Notes: a model not told the origin generated them from the sequence alone. A DNA stretch of 64,000 bases from Actinomadura fibrosa (GCF_900659615.1 NZ_CAACUY010000013.1:34748-98747); one strand, 5' to 3'. Positions 34,049-43,429 are shown, numbered from the stretch's first letter. Program-made: numbers and translations.

Positions 34049-34906
34049 TCACCGGAAGTCGGCTGCGTGGTCGACTGCCCATGCATCGAAGCTGATTGCA
34101 GGGCGACCCAGGACTCTCTCGACGGTGGAGGTTGCCGGCGAGTTCCCGGCGGCTGCGTCGTCGAGGAACTGCAGCACCGCTTCGGCTTCCCCGGCCGGCA
34201 TGAACCGCGAGAACCGTCGCATCGCGGCATCGCGGGACAGTTCCTTCACCGGGATCTGCTTGCCTGCGGCACGGCCGATCGCAGCGGCCTGGTCACGCTG
34301 GGAGATCTGCGCCGGACCGGTGAGCAGTCCGCTGATGACCGGTATGGGGGTGCCGGTGAGCGCCGCGCAGGCGACGGCGGCGACGTCCCGCTCGTGGATC
34401 GGCGCGGTCAGCGCGTCCGGCCGATACAGCGCCAGGCTTGCGGTGGCGCGGATCTGGTAGGCCCAGCCCAGGGCGTTGGCGGCGAGCACGAGCGGACGGA
34501 TCGGCACCACGGGCACGCCCGAGGCGGCAGCGAACGCGGCCTCGACCTCACGATGCCTCTCGGTGATGGCGTTGCCCGCCGAGGTGGGATGGATCACGCT
34601 CCCCGAGGACAACAGCACCATGCGCCCCACCCCGGCGGCGCGGGCCGTCTCGATGACACCGTCGACGCCCTCATGGTGGGCATACAGGAACACCTGCCCG
34701 GCGCCCTCGAACGCGGGACGAAGACTCATCGGGTCGGTCAGGTCTGCGGCGAACACTTCGACGCCGTCCGGGAACTGACCGGGCTCAGGACGCCGCGCGG
34801 ACGCGCGGAGGGGGATGCCTTCGGCCAGAAGCTGCTCAAGGACGAGCTTGCCGACCCTGCCGCGAGCTCCCATGACCAGGGTGGGCTGGTGATCGAGATG
34901 TGCCAC
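34049..34906 (-). CDS. NmrA-like NAD(P)-binding protein
   Basis: A 285-residue atypical short-chain dehydrogenase. The Rossmann motif is TLVMGARGRVGKLVLEQLL near the N-terminus, followed by VEVFAADLTDP and VGRMVLLSSGSV, as in NmrA/HSCARG and related NAD(P)H-sensing or reductase proteins. The usual YxxxK active site is not apparent. GTG at 34906 has a GGGAG ribosome site at good spacing. It appears intact and stands alone. Substrate or partner unknown. Confidence 0.78.
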   Translation of the reverse strand: MAHLDHQPTLVMGARGRVGKLVLEQLLAEGIPLRASARRPEPGQFPDGVEVFAADLTDPMSLRPAFEGAGQVFLYAHHEGVDGVIETARAAGVGRMVLLSSGSVIHPTSAGNAITERHREVEAAFAAASGVPVVPIRPLVLAANALGWAYQIRATASLALYRPDALTAPIHERDVAAVACAALTGTPIPVISGLLTGPAQISQRDQAAAIGRAAGKQIPVKELSRDAAMRRFSRFMPAGEAEAVLQFLDDAAAGNSPATSTVERVLGRPAISFDAWAVDHAADFR

Positions 34907-35420
34907 GACCGGCTCCCATGCACGTAGTGACTACGCGCCACACAGACCCGGATCGGCCGACAGGGCGTTCCGACGCAGCACCCCGCTACCGGCAAGCATA
35001 ACTCCATGATCAGAGTGATGGGAGATCTCGGGCCCCCGGGCGCCACAGCCAGCGACTCCCCAGCAGTCCGTGGTGAAGTCACCCGACCGTGGCGACACCA
35101 TCCGATCAGAGCCGCAAGCTCGCCGACCAAGGTCTGCGGATGCCTCAGCTTCGACGGCGATGCCTCGGGTCCCACGGCGAGCGACACCGACCCCCACCAC
35201 CCAAGGCCTCGCGCCCAGGGCCACGGTGGTGCTAGATCTCATCGACATCTTCGCCTTGTCGATCAATGACTGATGTCCGACGCCACCGACACCCGGTGCT
35301 CGCTCTCGATGACAGAGCCACGGGCCCACGGACAGGCCCACAGCCGGACTCGCGTTCGGCCTCACCGGAACATCGTGAGTGCGGGACTCACCCGGCTACG
35401 CGGACCTCAGTATCCGCCAA
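34907..35420. other. No gene seen
   Basis: The first part should include the promoter of the NmrA-like gene. Longer open frames (for example minus 34931-35365) have no plausible start or domain. Confidence 0.4.
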
Positions 35421-35722
35421 CGCTCGGCCGAACTTAGACGCGATCTCACAGTCGAGCTCGCCGTCGGCTTACGGTTGGGCTCGCGGGCAGGCTCGCTGTC
35501 GGACTTGAGATCGGGCTCACGCTCGGGAAGCGCTGGGCCTGGCTGGCATTTCTGATCGCCGCCTGGCGGCAGGGCCACGCTGGCCTTCTGCCGCGTCAGC
35601 TAATGCTGTTCCTGGACGACTGTCACCGCCTCGGGCTGCTTCGCGTGGTCGGCCTCATCTACCAGTTTTGCCACGCCGAACTCCACGACCACCTCACCGC
35701 CACCTACCAACCAACCACCTGA
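35421..35722 (+). pseudogene. C-terminal remnant of a NACHT/STAND membrane protein
   Basis: Two frames join to give repeated Gly-Leu helices (VELAVGLRLG, then GLAGRLAVGLEIGLTLGKRW), followed by LLPRQLMLFLDDCHRLGLLRVVG and IYQFCHAELHDHLTATY before TGA 35720-35722. Actinobacterial NACHT proteins often end in such a hydrophobic repeat and YQFRHAxLQDxLA motif. A related fragment lies at 51400-51652. The ATPase part is missing. Confidence 0.55.
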
Positions 35723-35911
35723 CGAATACGACACAGTCGAGCACGGTAGGGCACCGGTCAGAGAGTTATCACGAGCCAAAACGTGGACAGAAGAGGTGAT
35801 CCCAACCTCATTCGGCCTGATGGTGGAGGGTGAGGATGGCCGCACGATCGCGGTCAGGTCCCAGCGAGCGGGCGTTCTCGGCGGCGTCACCGGGTGGCCG
35901 TCGACGCCGGA

Positions 35912-36142
35912 TCAACGACGCCAACGATCTTCGAAGTCGCGCCGTGACATCCATTCCCCCCACCGTCCGACGAACCAGACATACCCCGCCCCCACCAGGA
36001 TGAAGACCAGGCCAAAACCCACCACTGCCCAGCTCGGGACCACGACCCCCAAAATGGTGATCAGGACGCCGACGACCACGGTGACCCAGCCGAAGCCGAC
36101 CATACGATCCAGGAACATCTGACTGACCGGATTGCGCCTCAC
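35912..36142 (-). CDS. Small two-helix membrane protein
   Basis: A 76-residue protein with two hydrophobic helices (FGWVTVVVGVLITILGVVV and VGFGLVFILVGAGYVWFV) and a basic C-terminus (SRRDFEDRWRR). GTG at 36142 is preceded by GGGAGG at close spacing. It sits between the inverted repeats of the decayed insertion element, so it may be a passenger or a gene trapped by deletion. No family recognised. Confidence 0.55.
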   Translation of the reverse strand: MRRNPVSQMFLDRMVGFGWVTVVVGVLITILGVVVPSWAVVGFGLVFILVGAGYVWFVGRWGEWMSRRDFEDRWRR

Positions 36143-36190
36143 TGTGCCTCCCAGCCATGGGACGCACCATCCAGCCCCCTAGTTCCAAGG

Positions 36191-36403
36191 GCTGGTCTGC
36201 AGGCCGCCGGGATCCAGCTGCGCCGCAAGCTGGGGAAACGCAAGAAGCTCTTCAACCGGTCTCACGCCAAGGCCCTTCCCTTGGGCAAGCGAGGCGCAGC
36301 CGCGCTCAAACAATGGCACATCCTGCGTAAGGCTCGGTGCTCACCCAGCCGGCTAACTGCTGTTGTTCAGGCTGTCCTCACCCTCCGCAACCAGGCCGGA
36401 TGA
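36191..36403 (+). mobile_element. Transposase C-terminus (DDE_Tnp_4 type)
   Basis: Seventy codons read GLQAAGIQLRRKLGKRKKL, then LPLGKRGAAALKQWHILRKARCSPSRLTAVVQAVL before TGA 36401-36403. This is the end of an IS5-group transposase; it is uninterrupted but lacks the N-terminal two thirds. It is the best preserved relative of the fragment at 12936-13175. Confidence 0.7.
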
Positions 36404-36418
36404 GGTTGGAATCAGCTC

Positions 36419-36764
36419 ATTGTCCCGTCCGCGTTGATGTGGCGAGTTCCGCGTCGAACTGGCGAGCCTGTGGCAAAGTTCGGAATGATCTGGCGAGTCG
36501 TATCGGCAAGTAGGTAGACCTTCTGGCGAGGAATGCTCTGCCGTGGCGGTGTTGAGCTCGATACGCGGCGGTGCGCCCGATCTTGTCGACGGTTACGAGA
36601 TCGCGTGCATGACTCCGGAAGGATGCGAAGATCATCCAGATCAGGTCCGCGATGGAGGCACAGGGTCTACGGGGAGCCGGCCGTGTCGGCGAGCGCCGAG
36701 GGTGATGTGTCGCTTCATACCGGCGTTCCGGCGGTATGCGTGATCGAGGAAGGCGAGAGGTGGG
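36419..36764. other. No gene seen
   Basis: Possible promoter of the following membrane-protein gene; overlapping open frames are short and featureless. Confidence 0.4.
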
Positions 36765-37943
36765 ATGGCCACATCCGTGACGCTGAGCGTGATCATCCTC
36801 CTCGCGCTCATGGCGGGATTGCTGCACGCTCGCCGCGCCACGACGACTGACGGCTCCGAAGGCGCCCGGAGCGGGAAGAACATCAGGCCCCTGGCGTCCC
36901 CGCCGGTGGCGCTCGCCGTGGTGACCGCGACGGTCTACCTCAACCAGGTACTGTTCACCGTCTACGTGCTGCGGTGCCATGGCGGAGACCCGTCGTTCAT
37001 CGCCCGTTACCTCCCCGCGGGTTGGTTCGCGCTGGCCCATAGTCACACCCTCGACGCGCTGGCCGGTTATTTCCCGTTTCCCGGCCTTCTGGCGCCGAGC
37101 GTGCTGCGCGTGCAGGCCTTCCTCGAACTACCGTTCGTCGTCTTCGGGTACCTGACGGTCTGCCGGTGGTTCTCCGCGACGGCCTACCGGGCGGCCCTGC
37201 GGCTCGTCTGGCCCGTATCGCTGTCGTACACGGCAACGTTCTGCTTGATCGAATGGTCGCTGCGCAACCCGTACACGATGCACGACATCCTGATCCGCGT
37301 GATCGCCGCGATCGCGGTGCCGCTGTGGGCCGCGCAGATGAGCGGTGATGCGCCCGGACGCGTGCACAACCTGCCCGGGTTGCTGGTGTTCGCCCTGTCC
37401 GCGGTCGCGCTCGGTGTTCTCGTCCTGGTCGTGTACGACACGGCGCTGCTGTACAACCTCGGTCATCTGAACGCGAGGCTGCCGGTGATCGCGGGCGCGC
37501 TGGCCGTGCTCGCCTGCGCACGAGTCGCGGCACGGTGCGTCACCGACGCACGCGCGAGCAGAGGCATCGACTCGATCACGCGTTCCTTCGGCCACCTGCT
37601 GGTGTTGTTCTTCGTCCCCGCCCTGCCGATCCGTTACGGCCTGAACTTCGGCACGGCACCGCTGTCCGCCCTGGCGAGCCTGGCACTCGCCGCGGTGGCC
37701 ACCGGCCTCGGCGTCCGCGAGACGCTCACCCGGATCCCTGGACGACTCACGACGTGGATCCTGCAGATGGCCGCGACCGTGACCGCCGGTCTGGGCGGTA
37801 TGACCGCGAGCATCCTGCTACCGGCCCGTTACGCGGAAGCCCGCCTGCTGTGGGCCGCCGCCGCGTTCTTCGTCTGCGCCGTCACGACCTGTTCCCTCAT
37901 CGATCGATTGGCTGCCGCGCCTGCGGGATCTGATGACTCATGA
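36765..37943 (+). CDS. Polytopic membrane protein, function unknown
   Basis: A 392-residue protein with roughly ten hydrophobic segments, starting SVTLSVIILLALMAGLL and including PVALAVVTATVYLNQVLFTVYVL, LPGLLVFALSAVALGVLVLVV and MAATVTAGLGGMTASILL. A Trp- and His-containing loop (GWFALAHSHTLDALAGYFPFPG) might be functional. No transporter signature was recognised. ATG at 36765 follows GAGAGGTGGG. The C-terminus runs into a HEAT-repeat fragment in another frame: bases from about 37912 also encode LPRLRDL of that protein, so the last ten residues may be foreign and the protein slightly truncated. Confidence 0.6.
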   Translation: MATSVTLSVIILLALMAGLLHARRATTTDGSEGARSGKNIRPLASPPVALAVVTATVYLNQVLFTVYVLRCHGGDPSFIARYLPAGWFALAHSHTLDALAGYFPFPGLLAPSVLRVQAFLELPFVVFGYLTVCRWFSATAYRAALRLVWPVSLSYTATFCLIEWSLRNPYTMHDILIRVIAAIAVPLWAAQMSGDAPGRVHNLPGLLVFALSAVALGVLVLVVYDTALLYNLGHLNARLPVIAGALAVLACARVAARCVTDARASRGIDSITRSFGHLLVLFFVPALPIRYGLNFGTAPLSALASLALAAVATGLGVRETLTRIPGRLTTWILQMAATVTAGLGGMTASILLPARYAEARLLWAAAAFFVCAVTTCSLIDRLAAAPAGSDDS

Positions 37944-38229
37944 CTATGAACGGGTCCGGGTGCACTGCGCGGCCGCTCTGTGGGAAATCGGCGGCGACAG
38001 CGAGGCGCCGACCGTGCCGGAGGTCCTCCTGCAAGCCTGGGGACAGAACCCGTCGACTGCCAACCACGTCGTCGCCTGCCTGGACCGCATGGGCCCGGCC
38101 GCACGACCCGCGCTGCCTCAGTTGCGCGCCGAGCTGCGCTACCTCCAACGCCGCGGCAGATACCGCGGCATCGACACCGACGAAGACCTGCAGCGCATCA
38201 GCCGCATGCTCATCGAGCGGCTCGACTAG
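37912..38229 (+). pseudogene. HEAT-repeat protein C-terminal fragment
   Basis: The frame reads LPRLRDLMTHDYERVRVHCAAALWEIGGD, then VLLQAW and MGPAARPALPQLRAELR, as in actinobacterial HEAT-repeat proteins, ending at TAG 38227-38229. The ATG at 37933 lies inside a repeat and the frame is open upstream to the junction with the membrane protein, so this is a 5'-truncated remnant. Confidence 0.55.
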
Positions 38230-38485
38230 GCAGCGACTCACCTGTAGAAACTCTCCTTCTACGCCTAGCGCTGCTGATGGAGCCGCTTTGGCTCAGGCGA
38301 GGGACAGCCGTGTTCCCAGCGCCGCTGTGAGTGCTGCCTAGAGTGAAGGTCCAGCGCGATGCGGCAGTGCGGGCAGCCAGGCACGTGCGCTTCCGCGTAT
38401 CTAGCTGGTCGCTGATCTGGGGTGCGTCACCGACGGCACGGCCCAGGTTGAAACAGCGGCGTGCTGATCCACCGCGGTGGCGCCT

Positions 38486-38635
38486 GCGGCATCGAGGGCG
38501 GCCGTCGAACACTGCGTCAACAAACTCCGCCAGCACCGCGCCGTCGCCACTCGCTACGACAAGAGAGACCGCATCTACCAGGGCACCATCGGCGTCGCCT
38601 CGATCCGCATCCGGCTCCGCTACCCCGTCATGTGA
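38486..38635 (+). mobile_element. IS5-family transposase C-terminal remnant
   Basis: Reads VEHCVNKLRQHRAVATRYDKRDRIYQGT, then VASIRIRLR to TGA 38633-38635, a typical IS5 orfB ending. The rest of the element is absent. Confidence 0.7.
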
Positions 38636-39132
38636 CCGAGCCCTGGAATATCGCTGAGGACGGTGACCGCCTCCTCTAGCACCCCAGCGAACTCGGTAGC
38701 CAGGACCTCAGCTATGAACACCATTCCCGCATGCTCGGGATGTGTGCACAGGTGACCCTCCCTCCAGAACTCCAACGTGATCACCAGGCGGTCGTCATCC
38801 CGCCACAGGAAGGACGTCACGTTGTCGGTCGTGGGCCCCCAGCCCCAACGGCCAAAGAACCGGAACCGCTCGCACTCCTGCTCGCCGTCCCGGATCTCAG
38901 CTAGAAGCCGCCAATGAGCGGCGGCCGGAGACAAGCCGATGAACGGCGGGCCCGGAATATCTCCGGAGCGGACTCCAGCAGCGGTGCGTGCCACATCGTG
39001 GCGGAACTGCTGGACGAAGACCATGTTGTCCTCGCAGGTCACCCACTGATCAGCGACCCACAGGTCCACCCGGCGCAGCGCCGAGCCGTCCCAGCTCCCG
39101 ACCTCAACGGCGAACCGATGCTTGTCACCCAA
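38620..39132 (-). CDS. Hypothetical protein
   Basis: A 170-residue protein of a type that seems common in actinomycetes but has no function known to me. It is acidic and rich in aromatics (VGSWDGSALRRVDLWVADQWVTCEDN, DIPGPPFIGLSPAAAHWRLLAE, FFGRWGWGPTTDNVTSFLWRD), with no signal peptide or membrane helix. TTG at 39132 is chosen because GGCGGGGC precedes it and homologous-looking N-termini begin at the DKxRF segment; the frame is open to 39177. The 3' end overlaps the IS5 remnant by 16 bases. Confidence 0.5.
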   Translation of the reverse strand: MGDKHRFAVEVGSWDGSALRRVDLWVADQWVTCEDNMVFVQQFRHDVARTAAGVRSGDIPGPPFIGLSPAAAHWRLLAEIRDGEQECERFRFFGRWGWGPTTDNVTSFLWRDDDRLVITLEFWREGHLCTHPEHAGMVFIAEVLATEFAGVLEEAVTVLSDIPGLGHMTG

Positions 39133-39491
39133 AAGCCCCGCCACTCGAGCACCGTGGCAGATGCATCGCCCGCACACAAACGAGCCTTCGCCTGCCGCTC
39201 ACACCAAAACCATGGTCACGGGACACGCCCTGGGGGACTGTCAGGGTCGGTACCGGCAGGGCGGCCAGACCGTACCGTTGCCGGCACCTGCAAACCGGCT
39301 ACGGCGCCCGCGCGGCGAATCTGTGGGCGGTCGGCCGGGACTGCGCGCCTGGTGGGGTGCAGTGACAACCATGATCGGGGTGGAGGCGCCCAGGTCGATG
39401 AGACCATCGCAGGACCGTGCGAACGGTTCGCGAGCGCTCGCGGACGCTGAGGGCCTCGACGGCACCGTCAGCCGCGTTCCAGGCGCTGCGC
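39133..39491. other. No gene seen
   Basis: Open frames on both strands are GC-driven and lack starts with ribosome sites. It probably contains promoter sequence for the minus-strand gene ending at 38620. Confidence 0.35.
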
Positions 39492-40318
39492 TCAGGCACC
39501 AGGCGCGCCCGCCGGGCTGTGCTCGGCTGGAGCGCCGAGGTCGATCACCCGGCCGTCGTACACCAGGGTGTCCACGGGCGCGCCATGTGCGTACTGGGCC
39601 AAGCACAGCGAAAGCTTCAGCTCGCTGCCGGCCGGTGGGCGGTAGTGCCTGCTGGCGAAGGTGAGGAAGTCGCTGGACAGGCGGGCACGCTCTTCGAGCA
39701 TCAGCAGGTTGGCGGGCCCGTGGCGCTGGTCGAAATCCCGTGCCAGATCGGGACCGGGTTCTTCCATCAGCGGGGTCATGCGGCCGGCGTCGGCGACGAT
39801 GACTCCCCGGCTGGTGGCCAGTTCGCGGCGGTAGGGGCGGGCCAGGACGGCGGTTCGGGATGCTCGGCCGCCGAGCGCAGCCAGCGCCGCCCCGCCCGGA
39901 TAGAGGTTGTCGGAAAACGCCACATACAGCCCCTGGCGGGTTGGTTGCAGGTGGCGGGCCCCGTTGAGGACGGAGGTCAGGTCGGCGTAGGGGCCGCGCT
40001 GGCGGATGAGGTCGACGCGCACGTGCTCCAGAGCCGGCGGGCCGGCGATGGGACGCTGCGCGGCGGCCTGGTAGCGGGCCAGGCCGCCCGGACGCAGTGC
40101 GCGCCCGCGCTCATGCCGCGAAAGGCTCGTAGTAAGGGTGGTACAGGATCACCGCGTGCGCGGGTCCGAGCTCGGCGGCCTCTTCCAGGAGGTGGACGAT
40201 GCCGGGGCCGGCCGTCGACCGGCTGGTATTCCTTGGGCAGGTAGCGTGACCATCCGGCGACTCTGGTGCCCAGACCGCCGGCGGCAATCACGATCGGTGC
40301 GCGCGGTTCGCCGGTCAC
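39492..40318 (-). pseudogene. Nucleotidyltransferase (NDP-sugar type), frameshifted
   Basis: The N-terminus PIVIAAGGLGTRVAGWSRYLPKEYQPVDG is the nucleotide-binding signature of sugar-phosphate nucleotidyltransferases, here with GGLGTR in place of the common GGxGTR spacing. The next part (GIVHLLEEAAELGPAHAVILYHPYYEPFAA) is one frame off, and the rest (RVDLIRQRGPYADLTSVLNGARHL, then GLYVAFSDNLYPGG onward) is off again. Two small indels, near 40220 and 40110, separate these pieces. The product is inactive unless these are sequence errors. It is divergent from the Nudix gene by 29 bp, suggesting a former nucleotide-metabolism pair. Confidence 0.65.
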
Positions 40319-40347
40319 CGCGGCATCTCCCCGGCTACCGTGCCGCC

Positions 40348-40797
40348 ATGGGCTCTGCGATCGCTGTGCGCGTCACCGCCGTTGTCGTCGATGACGAGCA
40401 GATCCTTCTGCTCGATCAAGACACCGGCACCGGCCGGGCCTGGTCGCTGCCCGGCGGGAAGGTCGAGCATGGGGAGACCCTGGCTGCCGCGCTGGTGCGG
40501 GAGGTGCGTGAGGAGACCGGCGTCCACGTCGAGCCCGGTCGGCTGCTGTATGTCTGCGATCACCTGCCCGGCGGGGACACCCACGTGGTCCACATGACCT
40601 TCCAGGCTCGCCGCGTCGGCGGGACGGTCGGTGACGTCGAGCCCGGCGCCGATACCCGGCCGATTCGCGGGGGTGGAGTTCGTCTCGCTGACCAGGCTTG
40701 CCGACCTGGGCTTCAGCCAGGCGTTCGTGGATCTGGCCCGGGGTGGCTGGCCGGGTGCCGGGAACTACATGGGTCCCAAGTCCGCGATCGGCCTGTG
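40348..40797 (+). pseudogene. Nudix hydrolase, frameshifted at a G5 run
   Basis: Starts AIAVRVTAVVVDDEQILLLDQ and has a full Nudix box, GKVEHGETLAAALVREVREETGV (Gx5Ex7REUxEExGU). The frame shifts at the GGGGG run near 40669-40673; in the next frame it continues VEFVSLTRLADLGFSQAFVDLARGGW to TGA 40795-40797, giving a normal length near 149 residues. The catalytic part is unaffected, so a truncated but active protein is conceivable. It would hydrolyse a nucleoside diphosphate-linked substrate. Confidence 0.65.
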
Positions 40798-40821
40798 AGC
40801 TGCGATACCGCGGCGATGCGG

Positions 40822-41654
40822 TCAGCGTGCTGATGAGCCGCTGGTCCACGGTGTGGAAGCGCTCCCCCTGTCCGAGGTGGTCCAGGGCGGCGATTCACGC
40901 GGTGAGGACCTCGGCGAGCCGCTGGGGCTCCACGGCCCGCCAGTGCGGGGCGGGCGACCAGCCGCACCCCGACGCCGCGGGAGGCTCCCAGCGGATGCCG
41001 GTGGCGGGGCGGTGGATCTCGCGGGCGGCGCACGGGGTGTTCCAGGCGGCCCCGTGCAGCCATCGCGTCGCCGGGCAGCGCGTGACTCTGGATCGGCCAC
41101 CGTTATGTACGGGGCGAGGTCCTGTCGCTGGACTCTGCCGCCGAGTCCAGCGACAGCCGCTGCACCGCCCACTCGTCCGGGGGAACGAAACCCAATTGCG
41201 CGTCCGCAACGCCGCAAGCTCACTCACGGGCGACGAAGACTGGACGGGTGAGCAGCATGTCTGCGGTCCGCTGCGCACGCATGACCAATCCGACGTCTTC
41301 CGCCCCCACGTGGCCTTCCACGCCACCCAGAGCCGCGACGACGTCGTCGTGAGCCATGCCGAACCGCAGCGGCCCCACGTGCACGAACGGGATGACGGTC
41401 CAATGCGACCGATCCGTCCCCTCCAGAGGACCCCGCACCCCCCGCACCGCCATCCCGACCAGGATCGCCGCGAACGACCAATTATGACCAAGCGCCGCTG
41501 GGCCGGGATGCGGGTCAGCAATCGCGAACCAAAGCCACCCTCCAACCACCGGAATCGTCTTGGTCGCCTGGTCGATCAACCAGGGCAGCTCCACCCGGAC
41601 GTCACACGGCGTGGAGCCGACCTGCATCCACTCACCCAGCCGAACCGGCGGCAC
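40822..41654 (-). pseudogene. Degenerate hypothetical gene
   Basis: An N-terminal frame (41654-41220) reads as believable protein (GPLRFGMAHDDVVAALGGVEGHV), and plausible continuations (QLGFVPPDEWAVQRLSLDS; EIHRPATGIRWEPPAASG; VVARPALAG-like) lie in different frames down to about 40822. No family is recognised. Either a decayed gene or coincidental GC-rich open frames. Confidence 0.3.
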
Positions 41655-41708
41655 CGCCTCGAACCGAAGCCGACCGCGCAGGGATCGACGTCGAGATCGA
41701 CCCGGAGG

Positions 41709-42260
41709 TCAGGTACCGCCTACCTGGGTGCGGGCGAGTTGGTTGTTGAGGCGTTCGAAGTGGTCCAGGGCGTCGGGATGGGCGTGGGCGGCGGCCTGGG
41801 CGAAGGTGTGCAGGGCGGCGGTGATCTCGCCGCGGGCCTCGTAGATCAGGCCCATGCGGATGGTGGCGCCCATGTGGCCGGCGGCTGCGGCGGCGCGGTA
41901 GTAGATCTCGGCGCCGGTGGGGTGGGCGCCGTCGGCGCGGTCCTGGTCGTAATGGGGAAGGGTGAACTCGTAGGCCAGTTCGGCGGCCATCCGCCGCCGC
42001 TGGTGGGGGAAGGCGCTGACCAGGATCGCGGCGGGTTCGTCGCCGGCGTCGGCGGCTGAGGTCAGCCACGCTCTGGCCTCGTGCGGCAGGTCGTGGCACA
42101 GCAGCAGGATGCCCAGCATCCGGGCGGCCTCGGGCTCGCCGCGTTCGGCGGCGGTGAGCAGGTCGACCGCGTGCGGGCCGAAAAGCTGGTCGTAGCGGCG
42201 GTGCGCCATGGACTGCTGGCGGGCCAGCACCGGCATCCAGTCCTCCACCGTCCGGCTCAC
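41709..42260 (-). CDS. Sel1/TPR-like repeat protein, possibly 5'-truncated
   Basis: A 183-residue helical protein with Sel1-like repeats (VDLLTAAERGEPEAARMLGILLLCHDLPHEARAWLTSAADAGD, written here only as a pattern of Ala-Gly helical pairs; AAAAAGHMGATIRMGLIYEARGE). Such repeats bind proteins. GTG at 42260 has no convincing ribosome site and immediately abuts an IS5 remnant at 42262, so the true N-terminus may have been lost. Function unknown. Confidence 0.5.
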   Translation of the reverse strand: MSRTVEDWMPVLARQQSMAHRRYDQLFGPHAVDLLTAAERGEPEAARMLGILLLCHDLPHEARAWLTSAADAGDEPAAILVSAFPHQRRRMAAELAYEFTLPHYDQDRADGAHPTGAEIYYRAAAAAGHMGATIRMGLIYEARGEITAALHTFAQAAAHAHPDALDHFERLNNQLARTQVGGT

Positions 42261-42261
42261 C

Positions 42262-42560
42262 TAGGGCGTGTCTCGAAGTAGGTGGAGTCATTCGTTGATG
42301 GCGTGTGGATTGGTAACGGACGGCTAGCTCGTCGAACCGGGTGGCCACCGCGCGGTGGTGCTTGAGGCGGTCGGTGCCGCACTCGACGGCGTGGCGGCGC
42401 GGTGGCCGACCCGGGTCGAAGGCGGGTGGACGGCCGCCGCCGCCTCGCCGCTGCCGGTGTGCGGCCGGGTCAGCCGGGGTGGGGGTGGTGCAGGCGATCC
42501 TGCGGCGGCGCAGATGCTCGCGGACCGCCCGAGACGAGTACGCCTTGCCGACAGATCAGG
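42262..42560 (-). mobile_element. IS5-family transposase C-terminal remnant
   Basis: Minus strand reads GKAYSSRAVREHLRRRRIACT, then GRPPAFDPGRPPRRHAVECGTDRLKHHRAVATRFDELAVRYQ, the DDE-proximal end of an IS5 transposase including the conserved Glu of the VECG segment. It is uninterrupted for about 95 codons but has no N-terminal part. It abuts the imine-reductase-like gene on one side and the Sel1-like gene on the other. Confidence 0.75.
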
Positions 42561-42562
42561 CG

Positions 42563-43429
42563 CTAGCCGATCGTCGCGGTCAGGCCCTCGGCCTCTCGCC
42601 CGTCCGCGATGAGCCGCTGGATCCTGTCCGCCACCGGCGCCAGCCCGCCGTCGCCGAGCGGCCGCCCGGCCCGCAACTCGATGAGGTGGCGCAGCACCAC
42701 CAGGTGCTCGGCGAGGTTCGCCGGGCCCCTCGGATAGTCGGCCCGCTCCACCTCCGACACCGTGTCCGGAACCGCCGAGACCACATGACCGAGCTGGCCC
42801 GCCGCCGTGGAGGAGAACCCGGCGACGTCGATGCCCGCGGCCTGGACGGTGTCGAGCGCCCGCAACAGGCCGAGCTGGGCGTCGTACCAGACGCCGAAGA
42901 GGGCGAGGTCCCAGATCGCGGCGGCATCCGGCGCGTCCCCGACGAACCGGGGCTCGCTCAGCAGCCCGAGCGTCGCGCGGTGCTCCTCGAACGCGGTACG
43001 CGAGCCGCTGTACAGGATCGTCGCCGCGTCGGTGCCGATCATCTCGGGTGAGGTCTGCAGGCCGGCGTCCAGGTAATGCGCGCCGAGCGCGGTGACCCGC
43101 CGGGCGGCCTCCCGGGCGTCGTCGGCGGTCCCGGTGGCCAGCGCGACGATCGTCCGTCCGGACACCTCCGCGTCCAGCCGGTCGAGGCAGTCCCGCACCG
43201 CCGCGTGATCGGTGAGGGTGAGCAGGATCAGGTCGCTGGACGACGCCGCCTCCGCGACCGACCCGGCCGCCGACGCGCCCGCGTCCACCGCGCCGGACGT
43301 CCGGTTTGCCGTCCGGTTCCACACCACCACCTCGTGCCCACCGCCGAGCAACCGCCGCGCCACCGCGGTCCCGATCGCTCCCGTCCCGACCACTGCCACG
43401 CGGCTCCGCGCGTGCTTGTTCTCAGCCAT
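42563..43429 (-). CDS. Imine-reductase-like NAD(P)-dependent oxidoreductase
   Basis: A 288-residue beta-hydroxyacid-dehydrogenase-fold protein. The NAD(P) motif is VAVVGTGAIGTAVARRLL and an Arg in VVWNRTANR suggests NADPH preference. The catalytic region GAHYLDAGLQTSPEMIGTDAATILYSG resembles imine reductases rather than 3-hydroxyisobutyrate dehydrogenases, and the helical dimer domain follows (GVWYDAQLGLLRALD). ATG at 43429 has AGGTGG upstream. It probably reduces a cyclic imine or related C=N compound; natural substrates of this family are mostly unknown. Its 3' end lies 3 bases from an IS5 remnant but seems complete. Confidence 0.75.
   Translation of the reverse strand: MAENKHARSRVAVVGTGAIGTAVARRLLGGGHEVVVWNRTANRTSGAVDAGASAAGSVAEAASSSDLILLTLTDHAAVRDCLDRLDAEVSGRTIVALATGTADDAREAARRVTALGAHYLDAGLQTSPEMIGTDAATILYSGSRTAFEEHRATLGLLSEPRFVGDAPDAAAIWDLALFGVWYDAQLGLLRALDTVQAAGIDVAGFSSTAAGQLGHVVSAVPDTVSEVERADYPRGPANLAEHLVVLRHLIELRAGRPLGDGGLAPVADRIQRLIADGREAEGLTATIG

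Larger units (their letters stand above)
35792..36418 (+). mobile_element. Decayed DDE_Tnp_4-type insertion element with both ends
   Basis: GAGGTGATCCCAACCTCA at 35792-35809 and TGAGGTTGGAATCAGCTC at 36401-36418 are inverted repeats matching at 16 of 18 positions. The right one includes the stop of the transposase remnant at 36191-36403. The interior lacks most of the transposase and instead holds a small membrane-protein gene on the minus strand. A left end of the same type recurs at 48362-48379. Confidence 0.6.
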
